Source of the DNA: Phaeosaccion multiseriatum
Taxonomy: Eukaryota; Ochrophyta, other classes
NCBI GenBank assembly: GCA_965112735.1
Contig: OZ218958.1
Location: 434,001 to 498,000, forward strand
Reading direction: 5' to 3'
DNA: 64,000 nucleotides
How positions within the stretch are numbered: the first letter of the stretch is position 1; every line of letters begins with the position of its first letter. Shown piece after piece: positions 55,896 to 64,000 of the stretch. The position numbers and the translations under genes are program-made. Under the pieces are notes generated by a model. That model had not been told where the DNA came from. It did not search any database and worked only from the letters and a program-made list of their open reading frames with translations.

Positions 55896-58800
55896 AAGGG
55901 CGCAAGAGGTAAGCGTGGCGAGAGGCTGTCTATTGGTCGCGATTCGTCGTCCATTCTTCACAGGCTGGGGCACTGCTCTGGTTAGTGCTGCCACCGCTTG
56001 GTACTGTCCTACGTGCTGTGTTGTCGATGCCGCGTGCGGTTGCTGCCTACCGGTGTACCGCTCAAGATCTGCTACCGTCCTCGCTGGATGCGCGGATGCC
56101 GAGGATACGCTGCAGTACCTTCAGCGTCTTGTCTTTTGTGCTTCCTTCTGACGTGCATTTACACTCGCGCGCGCTTCTTTGCTATTGGTTGAAGGCCCAA
56201 CCCTCACTTGCGGCTCCTCATGGGCTTGTTTGCGTTTGGTCTTCCTCTCTTCGTCTGCTCTTCGCTGTTTGTGTCGGCGTTCAGCAGGTCTTCCGCCATT
56301 CCGCCACGGGGGAGAGTAGATGGAGGGGAAGAGCGTAGGAGGAAAAACAAAAGGAATGGAGAAGCTCAGGTATGCAGGCATCTCGCCCCCCCCTCCCTCC
56401 TCGTTGATTCTCCTCTGCCCCCTCTCTCCGTTCTCTCTCTCCCTTCCCCTCTGGCCTCCTTGTTCCTTCTCCCCTGCCGCCCTACCTCCTTCTCTCTCCC
56501 TCCCTTCCCTCCTCTTTCCTTCCCTCTGCTTCACCTCCCGATCTCCTTCTCCCGTCCCCAGACGGATCTTCTTGTGCCTGGTTTTGCCTCTGAGCCTCCT
56601 TCTCCCGCACCTTGTGACCTTCTTCTCCCTTACCTTCTGACCTCCTTCTCCCTCTCCGTTGCCTCGCTCTGCCATCTCCCTTGTCCTTCGACCTCCGCCC
56701 GTCTCCCTCGCCTTCCGACCCCCCCCCCCCTCTCCCATCAAACAGCATCGCATTTCGTTGACTTGGGTCTATTGTGTTGAAACGGATGCTTGTAACATGC
56801 CCTCTACAGGGATCTCGCCCTCTAGGGGCATCTCTAGAGGATGAGCAACAGGCTGTGCTTGCTTTTTACTCTTCGGTGCCAACCGCTGCTTCACCTTGAT
56901 CGACCTAGCCTGCTTCGTTGGAGTAGACAGATTAAGCGCACTGCCGTGGTGCTCGGCATCCTGCGACGTGCATGTAAGTAAGCACAGCGCTCTGCCTACA
57001 ATGGTAGTGCTTCTGCTGCTCTGTTTTTGCTGCTGCTACTGCTGCTGCAGCTGCTTCTTTGCCGTGGCTCTGCTCCACTAAAGATGCCTCTTCATCCTCT
57101 TGTGTGTCGAGATGTAGGGCAGCAGCGAACAGCGACATCACGGAATAGGCACACTTACGTCTTCCGCAGTGGATGACGCCATTCATCCCTTCTCCTCCCC
57201 TTCCCCTGCCGTCCGGCATCTGCTGCCTGGCACCTGAATGTGTCCTGCTGCTGCACAGGCTGCTGCGTGTGACTGCCTTCAGCTCATTAGTAGAGTGCAC
57301 TTGGGTTCCAGTGCAGTATCGCAGCTCCCTCTCCCAGCAATAGCAGCAGGAACAGTCGTAGGACCAGCGCTGTCCGGTCCATGGAGTGTCATCTGCGGCC
57401 CGTGCTCAGGAGAGCCGTTCTAGAGGCCTCAGCTGCTGCATCATGGCCGCTCCGGCCAGTAGCACCACTGCCTCCACAGAAGGAGAAGGGAGGATAGTGT
57501 ACGCCCGTGCCAGCTCCAGTTGCTGCGTGAGCTGCAGTAGCAGTAGCAGCGGCGGCGGCAGGGGCATCATCGGAGTGGGTAGGGGGCAGCACCTGCAGCA
57601 GCCAGCAAGCAAGCATAAGCATGAGTAGTGGTCGTAGCAGCGCTAGTGGACGAGGCTTCTTGAAGCGGGCGGGGCAGCATTGTGTAGCTGCAGCAGCGGC
57701 AGCAGTTGTAGCAGGCCCGTTCATTCTCCTTGGGACCCTAGGAGGGCCCATTCATTCTCCTTGCGACCACAGGAGGGCCCAGGTGTCGCTTTCGGGCGAG
57801 TCCCTCAGGCTCAAGGGGGCATAGGACAAGTCGGTACGTGATGGCGAAGCATGGCACACTTAAGTATACCTTTCCCTCGACCTTCTTTTATCCTCTCCCC
57901 TGCCTCTCCCCTACGTTGTGCCTCTCTCACCTCATTCACTTCCCCACTCACTCACTCACTCACTCACGCTCCCTCGCGTCCCTCACTAACATACTGATTT
58001 TACTCACTCACCCACTCACGCACGCATGCATCCATCCACGCAGGCCCCCGCTTACTCACTCACTCACTCACTCGCTCACTCACTCTCACACACTCACTCC
58101 CCTGCTCACTCACGCACGTACTCTCGCACTCACTCCCTGACTCACTTCCGCATGCACACGCCCACTCACTCCTTCACTCACTCATGCATGCGCCCACTCA
58201 GTCGCTCACTCATGCATGCGCCCACTCAGTCGCTCACTCAGTCGCTCACTCACTCGCTCACGTACGCACCTACTTAGTCTCTTGTTCACTCGCTCACTCA
58301 CCTCGTCCCCCTACTCACTCACTCACTCAATCCCTCAAGCACTCCCTCCCCTACTCACTCACTCCCTCACTCCCTCACGCAACCACTCACTCACTCACTC
58401 ACTCACTCACTCACTCACTCATTCCTCACCCACTCACTCCTCACTTCACTCATCACTCTCTCACTCCAATTAACTTATTCCCTCCCTCACCCACCTCAGT
58501 CACTCCCACACTCACTCCCACACTCCCTCCCTTCCTCCCTCACTCTTCTCACGTACTCACTCACTCTCACTCTCATTCACTCATTCACTCGCACGCACCC
58601 ACGCACGCCCACTCACGCACGCGCCCACTCAGCTCAGTCGCTCGCTCACTCTCTCACACCCTCATTCCCTCACCACCACCTGCCCCTCCTCGGCGACGCT
58701 CAGGGCACCAAGAAGGACGTCAAGTACCTGCGTGGGGTGATTCAGAGCATGTCCCAATGCGAGCAGCCCACTGGGAGGGCTCCCCGAGACCGCTCCGAGT

Positions 58801-58900
58801 GTCTAGGAAGGTGCCAGGCGGAGGCTTCAGCTACGAGCAATGCAACCACAATACACACCTCATTCGCGTGTTTTTTTCGCCTGTTTTTGTAGGCAGATGA
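55896..58900 (+). pseudogene. Companion gene Q, repeat 4, decayed
   Basis: No ATG (TTTCAAAGGGCGCAAGAG, donor at 55,909). The GCTGGGGCACTGCTCTGG exon stays open for about 110 codons, but the exon after GTAACATG (about 56,805) lacks the AG of the acceptor seen in other repeats (ACATG for ACAGG) and has TAG soon after. The last exon (from 58,704) has lost four bases near 58,824, shifting the frame before FSYEQC. Confidence 0.55.
57921..58670. repeat. (CACT)n array, repeat 4
   Basis: The longest of the four CACT/CTCA arrays, with an internal 26-base duplication (CATGCATGCGCCCACTCAGT type) at about 58,180-58,235. Confidence 0.9.
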
Positions 58901-59267
58901 GGGCCCGAGAGGAGAGACACATCGAGAGGAAGAGAGAGGAGAGGCGTCTACAGTAGACACAGATATCCTTTCAGAATAGATGCGTACCCCGAGTAGAGCC
59001 TGAGAGTGTGCGTTCATGGCAACGTGTACTTGTTCATCACCGTCGAACAGAAGACCCTCACGCCACAGCAAGAACAGGCTCACCACCGTCGAACGGAAGA
59101 CCTCACGCCACGGGAAAAAACAGGAAGACAAAATTTTGTTTTGTAAAGCCCTCATTCCTCTATTTACATGTGGACAGTCGTCTCCCTTCAAGAGAGCGAA
59201 AGTAAAAAGTCTTAACTATACTCTATGTCTAAGTTCCCTGGCAGCGTCACAAACGACAACAAACTCC
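58901..59267. other. Intergenic, type B 3' flank of FCP copy 5
   Basis: No gene seen. A CACCGTCGAAC(A/G)GAAGACC stretch is repeated at about 59,039 and 59,083. The last 120 bases are the type B flank. Confidence 0.6.
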
Positions 59268-59921
59268 TTAGTTCCATGTGTAGGCCTGTCCGAGGATGTC
59301 GTTGATGATGTAGGGGCGTCCGTTGAGCTGCTCGTGGACCATGAGGGCGAGGATGCCCATCTGTGCGGCGCGGCCGTTGTTGAGCTCGATGGAGCGCTTG
59401 CGGCTCTGGGTCTCCTCGTCCCACGATGCCCAGGTGGAGTTCTCTCCGAACCTGTTCATGTCACCGGGGGTGGAGCCCTCCACCTGCTGCATGACGGCCA
59501 GCTCGAGGATGCCGATGAAGGCAACCAGCTGGGCAATACCGGCGGCGGGGATCTTAGAGAAGGCTGCCAGGCCGTTGGGCACGTCCGTGAACTTAATGTT
59601 CTCGGAGATGGACAGGTATCCGGGCAGGCGCACGTTCTGCTGCACAAGGTGACCAGCGATGGCAAGCATGGAGATGCGGCCGTGCTTCACCTCGACGTAT
59701 CGGAGTCGGTCGAATCGCTCCTGGTCGGCGTCGTTCAGGAGTCCGAGGGGGTCGAAGAATCCCAGAGGGGCCTGTGCTCCCTCGGCGTCCTCGAAGGCCA
59801 TCTTCATGCTGCTGGAGCTCTTGGGGGCCTTGGCAACCGCGCTGCCGGTGAAGGCGGTGGGTGCCACGAAGGCGGAGGCGCACCCGAGGGTGGCCATGGC
59901 GGCGATGCAGGCGGTCTTCAT
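59268..59921 (-). CDS. Fucoxanthin-chlorophyll-type light-harvesting protein, copy 5
   Basis: 217 aa, protein identical to copies 1-4. Intron 59923..60089 ends one base before the ATG. In the promoter and leader it resembles copy 1 (TTTTTGGATTGTGATT, ACCCCGTCAACC) more than copies 2-4, although its 3' flank is type B, so flanks and promoters have been shuffled between copies. Confidence 0.95.
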   Translation of the reverse strand: MKTACIAAMATLGCASAFVAPTAFTGSAVAKAPKSSSSMKMAFEDAEGAQAPLGFFDPLGLLNDADQERFDRLRYVEVKHGRISMLAIAGHLVQQNVRLPGYLSISENIKFTDVPNGLAAFSKIPAAGIAQLVAFIGILELAVMQQVEGSTPGDMNRFGENSTWASWDEETQSRKRSIELNNGRAAQMGILALMVHEQLNGRPYIINDILGQAYTWN

Positions 59922-60156
59922 GCTGCGGAGAGAAGAGAAGAAAGGGGTAGGGTGGGAAAACGGGAGGACGGGGTGAGAAGGGGAATGCAAATCGCTTGAC
60001 AAAATATAAGACCACTTGATCCTTCTTCCTCGCTGCTCGTCCTTCCTCCTTGCCGTCCCTCCTCCTCTTCCCTGCAGTGCAGCACTCACTTGATGGTGGT
60101 AAAAAGTCTTAGAAAGAAAGAGAGGAGGAGATGTTTTTGGATTGTGATTGGTTCCC

Positions 60157-60182
60157 ATTGGTTTCCTTCCCTCGCGACGTCA
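60157..60182 (-). promoter_or_regulatory. CCAAT box and GACGTCA site, FCP copy 5
   Basis: CCAAT at 60,157-60,161 and GACGTCA at 60,176-60,182 on the minus strand; a second ATTGG lies seven bases away at 60,147. Confidence 0.6.
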
Positions 60183-60506
60183 ACCCCGTCAACCAAATTT
60201 GGGGATTACCCTCAAGCGCCGGAAACCCGCCCCGAAGTGACAGGAAACTGGCACTGTTTTCGCTTCTCACAGCAAGTCTTGTACTTGTACAAGGCCAGGA
60301 TGGTGGGGAAAGGGCGGGGTCTTGGCCTCCCCACATGTGTGGTACAGTCTCTTCTCTTGCCTCTCCCCTCCCATCTCTCACTCGCCTTTCCTTTTTCCTG
60401 CTGTCTCGACGCAATGGATTGAGAACGAGGAGGGGGAGGAAGGAGAAGGAGAGAGGTTTGCAAGGGGCGATGCAGCGAGCGAGAGGCTTCGAAGGGCATT
60501 CTGTCA

Positions 60507-63188
60507 AAGGGCGCAGGAGGTAAGCGTGGCGAAAGACCTTCTATTGGTCGCGATTCATCCAGGCTGGGTCACTGCTCTGGTTTAGTGCTGCCAACGCTTG
60601 GTAACCATCCTACGTGCTGTGGTACCGCTGCCGCGTGCGGTTGCTGCCTGCCGGTGTGCCGCTCAAGATCTGCTACCGTCCTCGCTGGATGCGCGGATGC
60701 CAACGCTACGCTGCAGTACCTTCAGCGTCTTGTCTTTTGTGCTTCCTTCTGACCTACATGTACACTCGCGCGGGCTCCTTTGCAATTGGTTGAAGGCCCA
60801 ACCCTCACTTGCGGCTCCTCATGGGCTTGTTTGCGTTTGGTCTTCCTCTCTTCGTCTGCTCTTCGCTGTTTGTGTCGGCCACCAGCAGATATTACGCCAC
60901 GGGGAAGAGTGTATAGAGGAGCAGAACGTTGGAGGAAAGAAAAAAGGAATGGAGAAGCTCAGGTATGCAGTCATCTCGCCCCCCCTCTCCCTCCTCATTG
61001 CTTTTCCTCTGCCTCCCCTCTCTGTTCTCTCTTTCTTTCTTCCCCTCCGGCCTTCATGTTCCTTCTCCCCTGCCGCCGTACCCCCTTTCCTCTCCCTCGC
61101 CTTCCACCCCCTTTCCTCCCCCCTGCTTCACCTCCTGACCTCCTTCTCCCTTCTCTTTGCCGCCCGGCCTCACTCTCTCTCTCTGCTCTTTTCCTCCTTT
61201 CCCTTCCTTCCATTCGCCTTACCGCCCGACTTCCTTCCTTCTCTTCTCATTCTCATTGCCTCTCGACCTCCTTCCCCCCACTCCCTTCCTTGCTTCCCTC
61301 CCTTTCCCTTGCCTTCTCCCTTTCTCCCTTTCTCCCTCTCCCTCCTCCTTCCTTCTCTTCTCCCCCACCTTCTGTCCTCCTTCTCCCTCTCCCTTGCCTC
61401 CGTCTCCCTTCTCCCTTCTCCTTCGACTCCCTCGCCTTCCGACCCCCCGTCCCCCTCTCCCGTAAACGGCACCGCATTTCGTTGACTTGGGTTATGTTGA
61501 AACGGATGCTTGTGACAGGCCCTCTACGGGGATATGGCCCCCTACGGGTATCTCTAAAGGACCCGTCCTCGCGGCCGTCACCCATGTCGACACCAGCCTC
61601 GTGGACGCCCTGTTTCTCTCTTTTCGGGGGCTTGGTGCACATTGGTGCTGTACCCCGCTTTGGCCCAACCGGCTTCATAGGAGTGGATGTATGAAGAGCA
61701 CTGCCGATATGCTTGGTGTCGTGCGATGTGCATGTGAGTGCGCGCGTGCTGTAGAGTCCCTCTGATTGATGCCTACAATGCTGCTGCTGTTGATTTTCCA
61801 TTGCCGTGGCTCTGCTCCACTTGAAGAGGTGCTCTTTCTATTTTGGTGTCAATTGAGAAGCTGCATCCTTCCTTCGCTTTCCCCTTGACTCCCATAGCCT
61901 CTTCTTGCTCTCGTGTGTCGATACGTAGAGCAACAGCGAACAGTGACATCATGCTATGGGCACACCAACGTCGTCCCCCAGATGACCTAATTCTTCAATT
62001 CTGCCCGCCCCCCCCCCCCCCCGTGTGGTCTGGCTTCTGCTGTCTGGCCTCTGACCGTGTCCTGTTGTTGCTGCTTTCGTTCATCAGCAGAGTGCACTCG
62101 AGGTCCAGTGCAGAAGCAGCAGTTTCCTTGATGATCATCAGTAGCAAGAGCAGTGAGAACTGCCGGCCGACCCATGGAGTGCCATCTGCTTCGAGGCTCG
62201 GTAAAGGCCATGGTGGAGGCTTGAGCTGCTGCAGCAGGGCCGTACAGACCAGCAGCACCACTGCCTCCACAGAAAAAGAAGGGAGAAGAGTTTATCATAT
62301 CAGCGCCGGCTCCAGTAGCAGCGTGAGCTATAGTAGCGACAGCAGAAGACCGCAAGCGAAAGGGGAATGAAGGAGGGGAATCAGGCGGCAACAGCTGCAG
62401 CAGCGGCGGCATGAGAGCGTTGATCTGCAGTGCGAAGCAAGATTAGAAGCAGGGACAGCAGCATCAGCAGCAGCGAGATCGACTCTGCTGCTGTATCCCT
62501 CCTCTGCCGCAGCAGCTGACGCCAGCAAGGAGGGTGAGCGCCGCACGGTGTGGCTCTTGGGCAAGTCCGTCAGGCTCAAGGGGTCCGAGGAAAAGTGGGT
62601 ACGTGATCGGCGAAAGGGGGCTCGCTTCTTACCTTCGCTCGTGCTGCAACTTGTCACCTTCTGCCCTCACCATCTCCTCTACCGCTGCACCTCTCTCTCT
62701 CACTCACTTCAATTTCACTCACGCACACTCCCACCCAAGCACCCACCCGCTCACTCACGCACTCTCTCAATCAGTCAGTGAGTGACTCACTCACCCATTC
62801 ACCTACGCAGTCGCTCAGTCACTCATTCAAACCCCAACAGCCCACTCAACTCACGAACGAACGAGCGAACGACGCACGCACCCACTCAGTCGCTCGTCAT
62901 CCACTCAAATCGCTTGCTCACCAGCTCATTTAACGTACTCACCCCCCCCCTTCCCACCTCCCTCTCTCACCACCACCTGCCCATCCTCGGCGACGCTCAG
63001 GGCACCAAAATAGACGTCAAGTACCTGCGTGGGGTGAGCCAATGCATGGGCCCAGAACGAGCAGCCCACTGGGAGGGTTCCCCGAGACCGCTCCGAGTGT
63101 TTGCGGAAGGTGCCAGGCGGAGGCGTGCTTCAGCTACGAGCAATGCAACTACGATACAGACCTCACTCGCGTGTTGACTGGGAGATGA
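60507..63188 (+). pseudogene. Companion gene Q, repeat 5, decayed
   Basis: No ATG (CTGTCAAAGGGCGCAGGAG, donor at 60,520). The second exon has gained a T (CTCTGGTTTAGTG), introducing a stop. The exon after GTGACAG (from 61,520) reads ALYGDMAPYGYL then TAA. The last exon (from 63,001) has frameshifts near 63,050 and 63,105 compared with repeat 1. The repeat-1 KKDVKYLRGV segment survives as KIDVKYLRGV. Confidence 0.6.
62696..62950. repeat. (CACT)n array, repeat 5, degenerate
   Basis: Shortest and least regular of the four arrays, again directly upstream of the last Q exon. Confidence 0.8.
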
Positions 63189-63613
63189 GGGCATGAGATA
63201 AAAGAGAGAGAGACATAGAGAGGAAGAGAGAGGAGGCGTAGGCACACAGAGGATGTTGTACCCCGAGCAAGACCAGGAGTGCGTACCATGAATAGACGGA
63301 GACTCTGTACCGACTTGTGCTTGTGTGGAGACTTGTACCCCGAGTAACTGAGATTGTGGTCTCAGGACAAACGTGTACGTCTACGTTTCCATCACCACAG
63401 AAGACCCTCGCTGTCTCACGCCAGAAACGGAAGACACGAGTTTGTTTTGTAAAAGCCCTCATTCCTTTATTTACATATGGACAGTCGTCTCCCTTCAAGA
63501 GAGCGAAAGTAAGTCTAGCTATAGTCGTCTCCCTTCAAGAGAGCGAAAGTAAAAAGTCTAGCTATACTCTATGTCTAAGTTCCCTGGCAGCGTCACATAC
63601 GACAACGAACTCC
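63189..63613. other. Intergenic, type B 3' flank of FCP copy 6
   Basis: No gene seen. The string AGTCGTCTCCCTTCAAGAGA occurs twice (63,483 and 63,524) through a 42-base tandem duplication of the type B flank. Confidence 0.7.
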
Positions 63614-64000
63614 TTAGTTCCATGTGTAGGCCTGTCCGAGGATGTCGTTGATAATGTAGGGGCGTCCGTTGAGCTGCTCGTGGACCATGAGGGCGAGGAT
63701 GCCCATCTGTGCGGCGCGGCCGTTGTTGAGCTCGATAGAGCGCTTGCGGCTCTGGGTCTCCTCGTCCCACGATGCCCAGGTGGAGTTCTCTCCGAACCTG
63801 TTCATGTCACCGGGGGTGGAGCCCTCCACCTGCTGCATGACGGCCAGCTCGAGGATGCCGATGAAGGCAACCAGCTGGGCAATACCGGCGGCGGGGATCT
63901 TAGAGAAGGCTGCCAGGCCGTTGGGCACGTCCGTGAACTTAATGTTCTCGGAGATGGACAGGTATCCGGGCAGGCGCACGTTCTGCTGCACAAGGTGACC
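63614..64000 (-). CDS. Fucoxanthin-chlorophyll-type light-harvesting protein, copy 6 (cut by window end)
   Basis: C-terminal 128 or so residues of the same protein, from the first-helix end through helices 2 and 3 to the stop; amino-acid sequence identical to the other copies over this part. A silent change gives ATT for ATC near 63,652 and TCT-type change near 63,737. The 5' part lies beyond the window. Confidence 0.95.
   Translation of the reverse strand, partial: GHLVQQNVRLPGYLSISENIKFTDVPNGLAAFSKIPAAGIAQLVAFIGILELAVMQQVEGSTPGDMNRFGENSTWASWDEETQSRKRSIELNNGRAAQMGILALMVHEQLNGRPYIINDILGQAYTWN

Overview
The window is nuclear DNA from a photosynthetic stramenopile (ochrophyte alga) carrying a red-algal-derived plastid. 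Four things point there: a tandem array of fucoxanthin-chlorophyll-type light-harvesting (FCP/LHC) genes whose products start with a signal peptide followed by an ASAF motif; a plastid-type acyl-ACP synthetase with a bipartite leader (signal peptide plus transit-peptide-like stretch); a PPR-SMR organelle RNA protein; and spliceosomal genes with many short GT-AG introns, GC-rich DNA and abundant microsatellites. The genus cannot be fixed from the sequence alone. Nothing prokaryotic is present.

Region 1 (1-16,020) is a tandem segmental duplication in three units, A (1-5,270), B (5,271-12,003) and C (12,004 to about 16,020, truncated). Each unit carries a plus-strand two-exon ankyrin-repeat gene and, divergently on the minus strand, exons of a low-complexity gene called R here. 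R crosses the unit boundary, so its last exon lies in the preceding unit, beyond a (GGAA)n tract. The ankyrin gene is intact in A, frameshifted in B and truncated in C. R looks best preserved in C.

Region 2 (16,020-21,320) holds a minus-strand gene for a secreted Cys-rich repeat protein (two exons, 595 aa). On both sides are gene-poor stretches with a duplicated ~100-bp segment (16.03 and 19.71 kb) and a cluster of palindromic GC-rich repeats (20.55-20.95 kb).

Region 3 (21,320-39,800) is the best-resolved part: a single-exon PPR-SMR gene (+); a convergent 17-exon gene (-) for a 1,035-aa protein that fuses ankyrin repeats to a split SHRW...WID...RGWC domain; and, divergent from that across a 461-bp intergenic space, a 17-exon gene (+) for an 810-aa plastid acyl-ACP/acyl-CoA synthetase. 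For both 17-exon genes every proposed intron keeps phase and the summed coding length is an exact multiple of three.

Region 4 (39,800-64,000) is an array of about 4.6-kb repeats, each with an FCP gene on the minus strand. Five copies are complete and encode an identical 217-aa protein; a sixth is cut by the window end. Each FCP gene has an intron ending one base before the ATG and an upstream GACGTCA site, mostly with a CCAAT box. A divergent plus-strand companion gene (called Q here) has open reading frames only in the first repeat and is decayed in the rest. In the second repeat its 3' part is replaced by unrelated coding-like sequence ending in a long hairpin.

Taken together, the recognisable genes serve plastid functions (light harvesting, fatty-acid reactivation, possibly organelle RNA processing) alongside ankyrin-repeat and secreted proteins that may act in signalling or at the cell surface.
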